Assembly (NCBI GenBank): GCA_944326365.1
Contig: CALVDR010000003.1
Coordinates: forward strand, 62,001 to 126,000
Direction of reading: 5' to 3'
Source: an uncultured Bacteroidales bacterium
Lineage (GTDB): Bacteria; Bacteroidota; Bacteroidia; Bacteroidales; UBA932
Length of the DNA stretch: 64,000 nucleotides
Shown here: one piece after another, positions 8,304-16,832 of the stretch
Layout: each line of letters starts with the position of its first letter
How positions within the stretch are numbered: the stretch's first letter is position 1
Program-made: the position numbers and the translations under genes
Notes under the pieces: model-generated
Seen by the model: the letters and a program-made list of their open reading frames with translations, nothing else
Told to the model about the DNA's origin: nothing
Databases searched by the model: none

Positions 8304-10493
8304 ATGGGCATCCGGAAAGGAATAATCAGCATCCTGGCCGCCGTTCTGGCTGTTTCCTGCAGTACGACAAGAGTTCTGCAGGACGGCGAGTTCCGTCTGG
8401 CGAAGAACAATGTTTCCGTCACGAACGACAAGACTTTCAACACCGGACAGATCGAACCCTATCTCAAGCAGAAGCCGAATTCGTATTTCATGTTCGGCTG
8501 GAATCCTTTCCTGAATGTCTACAACTGGTCGAACGGAAAAGGGAACGGCTGGGACAGGTTCGTCAGGAAAATCGGTGTCGCTCCTGTGGTCTACGATCCG
8601 GAAATGGTGGAGAGTTCGGTGGATAACATCACCAGGCATCTGGAATATCTGGGTTATTTCCACTCGACGGTGGATACGAGGATAGAGGTGAGGAAACGCA
8701 GGGTGTATGTCGACTATGATGTGACCCTGGGCAAGCAATATCCGCTCAAGTCCCTGAGCATAAGTGTTCCTGAAGGTGAATTCGCTGAGGAGTTCTACAA
8801 GGACACCTCAGCGCTTGCCATCAGGAAAGGTGTTCCGCTGTCGGAAAATCTTCTCGAAGACGAGAGCGAGAGGATAGCCACGTATATGAGGAACCGAGGG
8901 TTCTATACTTTCGACCAGAACTATTTTTTCTTCGAAGCGGACACCCTGTCCTGCCCGGATTCGGCCATACTCGAAATGACGGTGAAAAACTATACGAGGA
9001 ACGGGACCGAGGCCGATGCTAGACCGCTGTGCAGATTCACCATAGGCCAGGTGGCCATATCATATCCTGCCGACCTGAAGATCAGGGAGAAAGTGCTGAC
9101 TGACCTGAATACCATAAAGCCGGGCAGGCATTACAGCGAAAGGCTGGTGAACAATGCCTACAACAGGCTTTCTTCACTGAGGGTATTCAGCAGTGTGAAT
9201 GTGGAGATGACACAGAGGGACACGAACATAGTGGATTGCAATATCAATCTCTCGCAGTCGAGACTTCAGGGATTCAAGCTGAACCTGGAGGCTTCTATGA
9301 ATTCTTCCGGACTTTTCGGCGTGTCTCCGCAGCTGTCATATTATCACAAGAACATTTTCAGGGGCGGGGAGTGGCTGAATCTGAGTTTCATGGGGAATTT
9401 CCAGTTCAAGTTCAACGATGACATACGTTCGAACGAGTTCGGTGTGTCCGCCGGTCTGAGTTTTCCGAAATTCCTTCTGCTGCCATACAGCCTTTTCCCC
9501 GGGACCGTGCCGCGTACCGACATCAATTTTTCGTACAACTATCAGAGCAGGCCTGAATATACCAGAAACATCATTTCCATGTCATACGGCTACAACGGAA
9601 GCCTGAGAGGACGTTTTTTCTATCAGGTCTATCCTCTGCAGCTGAACATCGTCCGTCTGATGAATCTCGACCAGGGCTTTTTCAACACACTCTCGCTCGA
9701 TCCGTTCATGCGGAATGCGTATCAGGACCACTTTGATCTGGGCTCGGGAGCCATTTTCTATTATTCTACCAATACCGATGTGGTGCCGAAGACTCCGTTT
9801 TTCTATGTCCGGTGCCAGGTGGATATCGCAGGCAATATCCTGAGCGCCTTCAAGACTCTGATGAAGAAGGATGGAAACGGGGCCGGCATCATCTGGAATA
9901 CCCCTTTTTCACAGTATGTCCGTGCTGAATTTTCCGTAGGGAAGACATGGAGGTTCGGGCGCAATGACGGGCAGGCTTTGGCCACGCGCTTTCTGGCCGG
10001 AGCCGGATATGCGTACGGGAACTCGACGGCCCTCCCGTTTGAAAAACATTTTTACTCCGGAGGAGCAAACAGCCTGCGCGGATGGCAGGCGAGGGCCGTC
10101 GGTCCTGGTCTCGCACCGCTCGACCGCACCTTCATCATAGCGAACCAGACGGGAGACATGAAGCTCGAAGCGAATCTGGAGTACCGTTTCAAGATGTTCT
10201 GGAAAGTGGATGGCGCACTTTTCGTGGATGCCGGAAACGTCTGGACCTTGCGTGACACCGGAGGCGAAAACAGCGCGGCCTCCAAACTGATGATGAAGAC
10301 TTTCGCACAGAGTATTGCTGCCGACTGGGGAGTGGGTGTGCGGCTGGACTTGAATTTCCTGTTGCTGCGTGTCGACTTGGGAATGCGGCTTCATGACCCG
10401 GCCAGGGCTGCCGGCGAAAGATGGCTGAAACCCCAGCAATGGCTCAGACGTGACGGATTCGCCGTACATTTCGGCGTGGGATACCCGTTCTGA
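8304..10493 (+). CDS. tamL: TamL-like outer-membrane lipoprotein (BamA/TamA family)
   Basis: An Omp85-family beta-barrel of 729 residues with an N-terminal lipobox (LAVSC, Cys19), so it is a lipid-anchored relative of TamA, the form called TamL in Bacteroidota. POTRA-like domains occupy roughly residues 30-330 (a clear one around HYSERLVNNAYNRLSSLRVF). The C-terminal ~370 residues form the barrel and carry GGANSLRGW, the counterpart of the family's loop-6 RGF motif. The protein ends in the aromatic VGYPF. The start at 8304 is chosen because it gives the lipoprotein signal. The TamB partner is not in the window. Role inferred: outer-membrane biogenesis or envelope lipid/protein transport. Confidence 0.85.
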   Translation: MGIRKGIISILAAVLAVSCSTTRVLQDGEFRLAKNNVSVTNDKTFNTGQIEPYLKQKPNSYFMFGWNPFLNVYNWSNGKGNGWDRFVRKIGVAPVVYDPEMVESSVDNITRHLEYLGYFHSTVDTRIEVRKRRVYVDYDVTLGKQYPLKSLSISVPEGEFAEEFYKDTSALAIRKGVPLSENLLEDESERIATYMRNRGFYTFDQNYFFFEADTLSCPDSAILEMTVKNYTRNGTEADARPLCRFTIGQVAISYPADLKIREKVLTDLNTIKPGRHYSERLVNNAYNRLSSLRVFSSVNVEMTQRDTNIVDCNINLSQSRLQGFKLNLEASMNSSGLFGVSPQLSYYHKNIFRGGEWLNLSFMGNFQFKFNDDIRSNEFGVSAGLSFPKFLLLPYSLFPGTVPRTDINFSYNYQSRPEYTRNIISMSYGYNGSLRGRFFYQVYPLQLNIVRLMNLDQGFFNTLSLDPFMRNAYQDHFDLGSGAIFYYSTNTDVVPKTPFFYVRCQVDIAGNILSAFKTLMKKDGNGAGIIWNTPFSQYVRAEFSVGKTWRFGRNDGQALATRFLAGAGYAYGNSTALPFEKHFYSGGANSLRGWQARAVGPGLAPLDRTFIIANQTGDMKLEANLEYRFKMFWKVDGALFVDAGNVWTLRDTGGENSAASKLMMKTFAQSIAADWGVGVRLDLNFLLLRVDLGMRLHDPARAAGERWLKPQQWLRRDGFAVHFGVGYPF

Positions 10494-10608
10494 TCCGGAT
10501 GCAAAGCCGGCATGCGGCATATAAAATCGAAATATTTGCGCCGTATCTGCGCGATTATTCCTATCTTCGTAGAATAATCTGAAGAAAACCATTATAAACA
10601 ACCAGACT

Positions 10609-11022
10609 ATGGCACTTGTAAAATGTAAGGAATGCGGGCAGGAAATATCCGACACCGCTGCAGCCTGTCCTCACTGCGGGGCACCGGTCGTAAAAGATAT
10701 CTATTGTCAGAAATGCGGTACGAAAGTCCCTGAAAACGTGCAGTATTGTCCGAACTGCGGCGCGGCCGTAAACTGTCCGGGCAAGCCGAAGAAAGACAAG
10801 ATCGTGGCCGGAATACTCGCCATACTTTTCGGCGGACTCGGCATACATTATTTCTATATGGGCAAGACCACTGCCGGCATCATCTCCCTGATCATCGGTC
10901 TCTGTTCATGCTATATCTGGGGATTGGTGATGCTCATCCAGGGCATACTGATTCTCACCATGACAGATGAAGCCTTCATGGCCAAGTATGTCGACACTGA
11001 CAAGTCCTTCCCTCTTTTCTGA
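10609..11022 (+). CDS. Double zinc-ribbon TM2-domain membrane protein
   Basis: The first ~60 residues hold two CxxC zinc ribbons (C6/C9 with C20/C23, then CQKCG with CPNCG). A TM2 domain follows: KDKIVAGILAILFGGLGIHYFYMG then a second hydrophobic hairpin. Length 137. TM2 proteins are small membrane proteins of mostly unknown role. It starts 115 bp after tamL and is followed by another zinc-ribbon membrane gene, so the two probably act or are expressed together. The upstream TATCTTCG (10562-10569) is one base off the -7 consensus. Confidence 0.85.
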   Translation: MALVKCKECGQEISDTAAACPHCGAPVVKDIYCQKCGTKVPENVQYCPNCGAAVNCPGKPKKDKIVAGILAILFGGLGIHYFYMGKTTAGIISLIIGLCSCYIWGLVMLIQGILILTMTDEAFMAKYVDTDKSFPLF

Positions 11023-11057
11023 TGCCGGAACGGCCCGGACTAAACTGACTGAATATT

Positions 11058-11447
11058 ATGTTTTGTAGAAATTGCGGAACCGAGCTTCCTGAAGGGACAC
11101 GCTACTGTATACGTTGCGGTACAGACCAGAATGCACCCGTGACTGCCCGTATGCCGGAAGAGACGCGGCCGAAAACGCATATGGTCCTGGCTATTCTGGT
11201 GACAGTATGCTGCTGCATACCTTTCGGAGTAGTGGGAATAGTATATGCCTCCAGAGTGGACTCTGCCTGGAATACCGGGCATTATCAAGATGCGTTGAAA
11301 TTTTCCCGTCTGGCCAGGAACTGGTCTGTGTGGGGACTCTGCCTCACGGCTCTTTTCTATATTGTGTATATCATACTTCTGGTGGCCGGCGTTTCCTGGG
11401 CGATGTGGTGGGATTCGGCCGATACATTCTATACATGCCTTCTTTGA
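11058..11447 (+). CDS. Zinc-ribbon CD225/dispanin-family membrane protein
   Basis: It opens with a zinc ribbon (MFCRNCGTELPEGTRYCIRCG), followed by a CD225/dispanin domain: a re-entrant or membrane segment with CCCIPFGVVGIVYASRVDSAW, then the loop GHYQDALKFSRLARNW, then a second membrane helix (WGLCLTALFYIVYIILL). Length 129. The architecture is common in bacterial small membrane proteins of unknown function. It lies 35 bp after the TM2 gene and overlaps the next gene (DUF2752) by 13 bp, so translation of the pair is probably coupled. Confidence 0.85.
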   Translation: MFCRNCGTELPEGTRYCIRCGTDQNAPVTARMPEETRPKTHMVLAILVTVCCCIPFGVVGIVYASRVDSAWNTGHYQDALKFSRLARNWSVWGLCLTALFYIVYIILLVAGVSWAMWWDSADTFYTCLL

Positions 11448-11884
11448 GGAACGGGAAAAGGGCCTTTTTCCCGGTAGTGATATCAGTTGCCGCTGCCATT
11501 GTCCTGACAGCGGCAATTTTCCTGTATTCGGCATTCGATCCGGCTGATTCTGTATTCTGGCCGAAATGTCCCTTTTATCTGCTGACGGGTCTGGAGTGTC
11601 CGGGATGCGGCTCGCAGCGGGCGATCCATAGTCTTCTGAACGGAGATCCGGTTTCCGCCATGCATTACAATCTGCTTCTGGTATTGGCTATTCCGTATCT
11701 CCTGCTCTATGCCGTGCTTGTGATTGCACTGAAGGTCCGGAATCGGATTCCGGGATTTTCCCCTGAGTTCGCGAAACTGTGTAAGAGACTGGAGATGGCG
11801 CTGTATCACGGTCCGGCCTTGCGTGTCGTCCTCGCCGTCATTCTTCTGTTCTGGCTTCTCCGGAACTTCACCCCGTCATTCTGA
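11435..11884 (+). CDS. DUF2752 membrane protein
   Basis: A 149-residue protein with three hydrophobic segments and the signature CPGCGSQRAIHSLLNGD of DUF2752, found in many Bacteroidota and Gram-positive genomes. Its start codon lies inside the 3' end of the CD225 gene (13-bp overlap). The combination zinc-ribbon TM2, CD225 and DUF2752 recurs in Bacteroidota genomes to my knowledge, suggesting one membrane-associated unit, but no activity is established. The gene ends just before a tandem repeat and terminator-like hairpin. Confidence 0.8.
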   Translation: MPSLRNGKRAFFPVVISVAAAIVLTAAIFLYSAFDPADSVFWPKCPFYLLTGLECPGCGSQRAIHSLLNGDPVSAMHYNLLLVLAIPYLLLYAVLVIALKVRNRIPGFSPEFAKLCKRLEMALYHGPALRVVLAVILLFWLLRNFTPSF

Positions 11885-11886
11885 GG

Positions 11887-12000
11887 CAGTTCCCGTACGT
11901 TCTGTGGCATAAACAGACTTGTTGTATGCGGGCAATTTTTTCCTTTTGCTGCCAGTTCCCGTACGTCCTGTGGCATAAATAGACTTGTTGTATGCGAGCA
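11887..12000. repeat. 48-bp direct repeat, two copies, 66-bp period
   Basis: The copies 11887-11934 and 11953-12000 differ at 3 of 48 positions. Both contain GTACGT and a GACTTGTTGTATGCG stretch. They fill the gap between the convergent DUF2752 and rarA genes. Confidence 0.7.
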
Positions 12001-12036
12001 CCATTTTTCTGTGTGCGAGCAACAACAAAGTCTATT
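11978..12036. terminator. Bidirectional terminator-like hairpin
   Basis: AATAGACTTGTTGT (11978-11991) pairs with ACAACAAAGTCTATT (12022-12036) with one bulged base. The left arm belongs to the second copy of the 48-bp repeat. The right arm reaches the rarA stop codon. It is placed to stop transcripts from both convergent genes. Confidence 0.55.
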
Positions 12037-13345
12037 AATATCTATATTTAGGCCACAGCCGTTCGAGCCTCTCCCTCATTTCAGTCTCCCTCCTGTTGTC
12101 CGCAGGCTCGTAGAACTTTTCACCTTTCAGACTTTCCGGCATGAACTCCAGATCTGTCCAGTGTCCCGGATAATCATGCGCGTACTTGTAGCCGTCACTG
12201 TACCCGAGTTCCTCCATCAGCTTCGTAGGAGCATTGCGCAGGTACAGGGGTACCGGCGCATCCTGGGTCTCTTTGGCGACAGCCATTGCCTGGTTTATGG
12301 CCATATATGCGGAATTGCTTTTGGGCGAACAGGCCAGGTAGATGGCAGTTTCGGAAAGCGGGATACGGGCTTCGGGCATGCCGATATTGTGAACGGTGTT
12401 GAAGCATGCGTTTGCCAGGAGCATGGCGTTCGGATTCGCCAGCCCCACGTCTTCGGACGCCAGAATACACATTCTCCTGGCTATGAAAAGCGGGTCTTCG
12501 CCTCCGTTTAGCATCCGTGCCAGCCAGTAGACTGCCGCGTTCGGGTCGGAACCGCGTATGCTCTTGATGAAGGCGGAAATGATGTCGTAGTGCATTTCGC
12601 CTCCCTTGTCGTAGACCGACAGATGCTCGTTCAGCCTCGACGTGACGTTCATGTCATCGATGACCACCGTCTCGTCGCCATGGAAAGTGGATGCAAGCAG
12701 GTCTATGATATTCAGCAGCTTTCTCGCATCGCCTCCGCTGTACCTGAAAAGAGCCCCGGTCTGCCTGATGTCGAATTTACGGGTTTTCAGGACCGTATCC
12801 TGTGAGATGGCGCGATGAAGGAGGATGTCCAGGTCGGCTGCGTCCAGAGGTTTCAGGACAAATACCTGACATCTGGAGAGCAGCGGGGTGATGACTTCAA
12901 AAGAAGGATTTTCGGTCGTGGCACCGATGAGTGTCACCACACCCTCTTCCACGGCACCCAGGAGAGCGTCCTGCTGGGATTTGCTGAATCTGTGGATCTC
13001 GTCGATAAACAGGACGGGAGCCCGTGATGCAGAGAAAATGGAGCCTCCGCGCGCCTTGTCTATGACTTCGCGTACTTCCTTCACGCCTGCACTGACTGCG
13101 GAGAGGGTGTAGAACTCCCTTTCCATCGTCTTCGCTATGATTTTTGCCAGAGTGGTCTTTCCTACGCCTGGAGGCCCCCACAGAATGAATGACTTGAGGT
13201 CTCCGCTCTCCACCATGCGGTATATCACGGCATCATGTCCTACAAGATGCTTCTGTCCCACGTATTCATCCAGTGTCTGCGGCCTCATTCTTTCCGGAAG
13301 CGGCGGCAGCATGGTACTTCTTCCTATGTTTTCTGTAGAATCCAT
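12035..13345 (-). CDS. rarA: Replication-associated recombination protein A (RarA/MgsA AAA+ ATPase)
   Basis: A 436-residue AAA+ ATPase related to clamp loaders and to eukaryotic WRNIP1, acting at stalled replication forks with SSB. Walker A is GPPGVGKT (57-64), Walker B is LFIDEIHRF (about 111-119), and sensor 1 is GATTENPSF. The C-terminal tetramerisation domain contains the conserved GGEDPLFIARRM and EDVGLANP. The N-terminus PLPERMRPQTLDEYVGQKH is typical, so the start at 13345 is well supported. Length is normal for the family. The gene is single and convergent with the DUF2752 cluster. Confidence 0.95.
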   Translation of the reverse strand: MDSTENIGRSTMLPPLPERMRPQTLDEYVGQKHLVGHDAVIYRMVESGDLKSFILWGPPGVGKTTLAKIIAKTMEREFYTLSAVSAGVKEVREVIDKARGGSIFSASRAPVLFIDEIHRFSKSQQDALLGAVEEGVVTLIGATTENPSFEVITPLLSRCQVFVLKPLDAADLDILLHRAISQDTVLKTRKFDIRQTGALFRYSGGDARKLLNIIDLLASTFHGDETVVIDDMNVTSRLNEHLSVYDKGGEMHYDIISAFIKSIRGSDPNAAVYWLARMLNGGEDPLFIARRMCILASEDVGLANPNAMLLANACFNTVHNIGMPEARIPLSETAIYLACSPKSNSAYMAINQAMAVAKETQDAPVPLYLRNAPTKLMEELGYSDGYKYAHDYPGHWTDLEFMPESLKGEKFYEPADNRRETEMRERLERLWPKYRY

Positions 13346-13516
13346 CGCTTTTCAGTTTGGGAATGCCATTGGCAAGCCAAAATTAACTCATTATATCATA
13401 AAGGCAAAATCCGCAATAACTTTTTTTGAAAAACAAATCGCCGCCGGCAGACGCGTCAAATCGGAATTTATTTCTTAAATTCGCACCTGATATGATATAC
13501 ACAGGACATTTACAGT

Positions 13517-14926
13517 ATGTTTGAAAAAAAGACCAAGATAATATGCACCATTTCCGATCGCAGGTGCGATGTGAAATTCCTGACCAAGCTCTTCGAGAGC
13601 GGCATGAACATAGTGAGGATCAATTCTGCGCATGCCACCATAGAAGGGGCACAGAAGATAGTCGACAATGTTCGTGAGGTTTCCGACAAGATAGGCATTC
13701 TGGTGGACACCAAGGGTCCGGAAGTGAGGCTGACAGCCATGGAAGACGATTCCGTGGACTTTGTGGCGAAACAAGGAGACTGGATTGAAATCCATAACGG
13801 TCCGGACAAACTGTGCCGGTATCCTGTACTCTATACCAGCTATGCGAATTTCGTTTCCGATGTTCCCGTAGGCTCCCATGTGCTCATAGATGACGGGGCG
13901 GTGGATCTGTTCATCACCGGAAAGGACAATGACAAGCTCCTGTGTGAAGTGCAGAACGACGGTATCATAAAAGGCAAGAAAAGTGTCAATGTGCCGAATG
14001 TTCACATAGCCCTTCCCGCCCTGACTGAAAAAGACAGGAAATTCGTCAAATGGGCCATAGACGCCGACCTGGATTTCATAGCGCACTCGTTCGTGAGGGG
14101 AAAGGAAGATCTGATCGAAGTGCAGTCCCTTCTGGACTCTTACGGCAGCCATATCAAGATCATATCGAAGATAGAAAACCAGCAGGGGATAGACAATCTT
14201 GATGACATCCTCTCGCATACATATGCGGTGATGGTCGCCAGAGGGGATCTCGGAGTGGAAATACCTGCCGAAAGAATTCCGCTCATCCAGAAACACATCA
14301 TCCAGCGCTGCCGTGCCAGGAAAAAGCCTGTGATCATAGCCACTCAGATGCTGCATACCATGATAGAGAACCCCCGTCCTACCAGGGCGGAAGTGACAGA
14401 CGTGGCGAATGCCATATTCCAGAGCACCGATGCCATCATGCTGAGCGGGGAGACTGCCAGCGGCAAATATCCGGTGGAAGCGGTGGCTACCATGACGAAA
14501 ATCGCGAAAGAAGCAGAGAAGTCCATAAGCATTTCCCTGGATCTCGACCTGGAGATGGTATCCAAGCCTATAGCCGCTGTCCTGGCGAAAGAGCTGGTGG
14601 CTGCTACCAGAGACCTTCCGGTCAAGGCTATAATCTTCGACACATGGACAGGCCGGACGGGACGCTATCTGTCGGAATTCAGGCCTAAAGTGCCTATATA
14701 CGCGATGTGTTACAATGACTACACCATGAGGGAACTGGCTCTGGCCTATGACATATATTGTTACAAATTCCCTATCCAGAAGAGCAAGGAGGCTTTCGTC
14801 AGGAATGCCATACAGATGCTTCTGGACAATGGAAGGATAGCGTCGGGAGATCTGGTCGCGTTCATCGGCGGCAGCTTCAACGACGAGCTCGGAGCTACAT
14901 ATCTTGAATTCAAGTACGTACAGTGA
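13517..14926 (+). CDS. pyk: Pyruvate kinase
   Basis: It catalyses PEP + ADP to pyruvate + ATP, the last step of glycolysis. The N-terminus TKIICTISDRRCD leads into the barrel, with the small B domain at about 70-165. The catalytic and PEP-binding segments are seen in SKIENQQG, VARGDLGVEIP, TQMLHTMIENPRPTRAEVTDVANA and MLSGETASGKYPVEAV. The C-terminal allosteric domain follows (residues ~340-469). Length 469 is normal. TAAATTCG (13476-13483) upstream is one base off the -7 box. The gene is followed after 2 bp by an acetyltransferase gene, so the two are probably one transcript. Confidence 0.95.
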   Translation: MFEKKTKIICTISDRRCDVKFLTKLFESGMNIVRINSAHATIEGAQKIVDNVREVSDKIGILVDTKGPEVRLTAMEDDSVDFVAKQGDWIEIHNGPDKLCRYPVLYTSYANFVSDVPVGSHVLIDDGAVDLFITGKDNDKLLCEVQNDGIIKGKKSVNVPNVHIALPALTEKDRKFVKWAIDADLDFIAHSFVRGKEDLIEVQSLLDSYGSHIKIISKIENQQGIDNLDDILSHTYAVMVARGDLGVEIPAERIPLIQKHIIQRCRARKKPVIIATQMLHTMIENPRPTRAEVTDVANAIFQSTDAIMLSGETASGKYPVEAVATMTKIAKEAEKSISISLDLDLEMVSKPIAAVLAKELVAATRDLPVKAIIFDTWTGRTGRYLSEFRPKVPIYAMCYNDYTMRELALAYDIYCYKFPIQKSKEAFVRNAIQMLLDNGRIASGDLVAFIGGSFNDELGATYLEFKYVQ

Positions 14927-14928
14927 TT

Positions 14929-15525
14929 ATGGAAAGAATCTATGTCAGAGATGCCGTCAGGGAGGATGCTCCCGACGTGGCGAGGATGATATTGCTGGCC
15001 TGGCCTGTGGAAGAATTCCTGAAGATGAATCCGGGCATGACACAGGATGACTTCACCTGTTTCATACGGAAATTCGTGGAAGCGGATGACAATCTGTACA
15101 GCCATCTGTATACCTCGGTGGCAGTTCTGGTCTCGGATGACGGGACTGAAAGAATCGTCGGGGCGATGAACGGCTACGACGGAGCATTGTACAGGACTCT
15201 CAAGCAGCCGGTTCTGGATGCCATGAAGGAATCCTTCGGCTCAGGGAACGATTTTGCTTCCGTGGTGGAGACCGAAGCCGGAGAATTTTATCTGGACTCG
15301 GTAGGCGTCGATCCGTCCATGAGGTCCAGGGGAATAGGCTCCATGCTTTTCGATGCCATGATACAGAGAGCTGTCAGGTCCGGTTTCAAGGTCGTCGGCC
15401 TGATAGTGGATGAGGACAAGCCGAAAGCAGAAGCCCTGTATCTCCGGCTCGGATTCAGGACCGTGGGATTCCGTGATTTCCTGGGGCATAGAATGAAGCA
15501 CATGCAGAAGGAACTGCAGGCATGA
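14929..15525 (+). CDS. GNAT-family N-acetyltransferase
   Basis: A 198-residue GCN5-related acetyltransferase. The acetyl-CoA-binding motif is VDPSMRSRGIGSMLFDAMI, and the C-terminal motif B is ALYLRLGFRTVGF. The substrate is not evident. The ATG at 14929 lies two bases after the pyk stop; a GTG at 14923 overlapping that stop is the alternative start. Its stop overlaps the next start in an ATGA (15522-15525), so it is translationally coupled to the small exported protein gene downstream. Confidence 0.85.
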   Translation: MERIYVRDAVREDAPDVARMILLAWPVEEFLKMNPGMTQDDFTCFIRKFVEADDNLYSHLYTSVAVLVSDDGTERIVGAMNGYDGALYRTLKQPVLDAMKESFGSGNDFASVVETEAGEFYLDSVGVDPSMRSRGIGSMLFDAMIQRAVRSGFKVVGLIVDEDKPKAEALYLRLGFRTVGFRDFLGHRMKHMQKELQA

Positions 15526-16064
15526 AAAGAAGTTTCTGGATAGCTGCCATGGTCTTTGCCGCCTTTCTCACGGAAGACGGCGCATGTGCGGCTGACAGAA
15601 ACAGGACACTGGGTCTTTCGTTTGCATACAACGAATTCTCTGCGGCATACAGAATGCCGTTGAAGTCAGGAGAACATCTCAGGATTTCTGCAAATCTGGA
15701 TATGGGCGGCGTCATTTCAGGAAAAAGCCTGTATCCCGGCATTTCCGCTGATGCTGTCTATCTTTTCGAATTTGCCCGTACCGGTTTCCGGAACGGGGAA
15801 TCCATGGTTTTCATGGCAGGTCCGGGCGCTGCGGCAGGGTATCTCAGGGATTTTAAAGGTGTACATGGCGTGATGGTATCACTGGCAGGATGTATCGGCT
15901 TTGAATACCTGTTTGCCGTTCCGGTCTCTGTCTCACTTTCTCTCGAACCATGCATCGGACTTCATGTCAGCAGAGACAGGTTCGGCTATACCGTCATGAG
16001 TTTCTACAAGGCCGGGATGATTTATTCGCTCATGCCTCATCTCGGGTTGAAATACAGATTCTGA
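15522..16064 (+). CDS. Exported hypothetical protein, probably small outer-membrane barrel
   Basis: A signal peptide (MKRSFWIAAMVFAAFL, cleavage probably near GACAAD) precedes about 155 residues of alternating hydrophobic/polar beta-strand pattern with many Gly and Tyr, ending in GLKYRF. A C-terminal aromatic residue is the usual mark of an outer-membrane beta-barrel. Length 180. It overlaps the acetyltransferase stop by 4 bp and is followed after 5 bp by a second barrel-like gene. No specific family is recognised. Confidence 0.7.
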   Translation: MKRSFWIAAMVFAAFLTEDGACAADRNRTLGLSFAYNEFSAAYRMPLKSGEHLRISANLDMGGVISGKSLYPGISADAVYLFEFARTGFRNGESMVFMAGPGAAAGYLRDFKGVHGVMVSLAGCIGFEYLFAVPVSVSLSLEPCIGLHVSRDRFGYTVMSFYKAGMIYSLMPHLGLKYRF

Positions 16065-16069
16065 ATCAG

Positions 16070-16723
16070 ATGCGCAGGTTCACGTATGTCATATCGGTAC
16101 TTTTCTGTCTTGCCGTTTCCGTTCCGGCGGCAGCCGGAAGACAGGGAAATACATGTCCCGGGGAAAGACGGGATTTCCCGCGTTTTACGTTCGGTGTGGA
16201 GACTTCGTATGTGCTTACGTTCCTGAACTATTCACACTTCAATTTCATTTCCTCTGACGGAGGACGCCGTGACGAGAGGACTCTGACCGACGTGGCGATG
16301 AGCAACGGACAGATACTCGTAAGCGGAGGAGTGAACATTTCAGACAAACTGAATCTGTCATTGTATACAGGCTATGGAGGAGTATACAGGAGGGAACGCA
16401 TGGTGCCGCTGTCCATGAGGCTCTCATGGTATTCCGGAGGTGATCCCATGAAAAACCGCTGGATAGCCTTCTGCGGTCTCGGTGCGGGATTCAATGACTT
16501 CAGCGACCTTTCCAGAATCTCGGCCGAAGGAAAACTCGGATGCGGCTACAGGATTTCCCTGAACCGTTCTGCCAAGCTTGATTTCCTGCTGGCTTTCCAG
16601 GAGGTTTTCACCCATCCGCGGGCATATGAGTCCGATGCGGGAAATTATGTGCCTGTCGAGCGTCTCAGGCGCAACAATGCCTTCATCTCGGCCTTCACGT
16701 TCGGCTTCGCCCTTGTTTTCTGA
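16070..16723 (+). CDS. Exported hypothetical protein, probably outer-membrane barrel
   Basis: A 217-residue protein with a signal peptide (RRFTYVISVLFCLAVSVPAAAG) and a beta-strand pattern ending in FTFGFALVF, typical of barrel C-termini. I chose the ATG at 16070 because it gives the signal peptide and lies 5 bp after the previous stop; the frame is open further upstream, but that part overlaps the previous gene. It is the last gene of the pyk-GNAT-barrel-barrel run and is followed by two overlapping hairpins. Function unknown. Confidence 0.7.
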   Translation: MRRFTYVISVLFCLAVSVPAAAGRQGNTCPGERRDFPRFTFGVETSYVLTFLNYSHFNFISSDGGRRDERTLTDVAMSNGQILVSGGVNISDKLNLSLYTGYGGVYRRERMVPLSMRLSWYSGGDPMKNRWIAFCGLGAGFNDFSDLSRISAEGKLGCGYRISLNRSAKLDFLLAFQEVFTHPRAYESDAGNYVPVERLRRNNAFISAFTFGFALVF

Positions 16724-16733
16724 CCGCTGACAC

Positions 16734-16783
16734 GGCAATTTTCCTTTCAGGAATTGCCCGGAATCCTATACGAATCCGGGCAA
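16734..16783 (+). promoter_or_regulatory. Two mutually exclusive hairpins upstream of the flavodiiron gene
   Basis: Hairpin 1 pairs GGCAATT (16734-16740) with AATTGCC (16752-16758). Hairpin 2 pairs TTGCCCGGA (16754-16762) with TCCGGGCAA (16775-16783). The inner five bases are shared, so only one can form. The pair may be the terminator of the preceding run or an attenuator-like switch for read-through. Confidence 0.45.
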
Positions 16784-16788
16784 ATTGC

Positions 16789-16796
16789 TATATTTG
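16789..16796 (+). promoter_or_regulatory. -7 promoter box of the flavodiiron gene
   Basis: TATATTTG matches TAnnTTTG exactly, 36 bp before the ATG at 16833 and directly after the paired hairpins. Confidence 0.55.
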
Positions 16797-16832
16797 CAGA
16801 AATGCGTTGAAAACAGAAACAATAATCATATC

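Noticed and set aside
9909..10655. Long open frame on the minus strand inside tamL
   Set aside because: It lies opposite a well-supported Omp85 gene, has low-complexity His/Arg/Pro-rich content and no start context; a codon-bias shadow.
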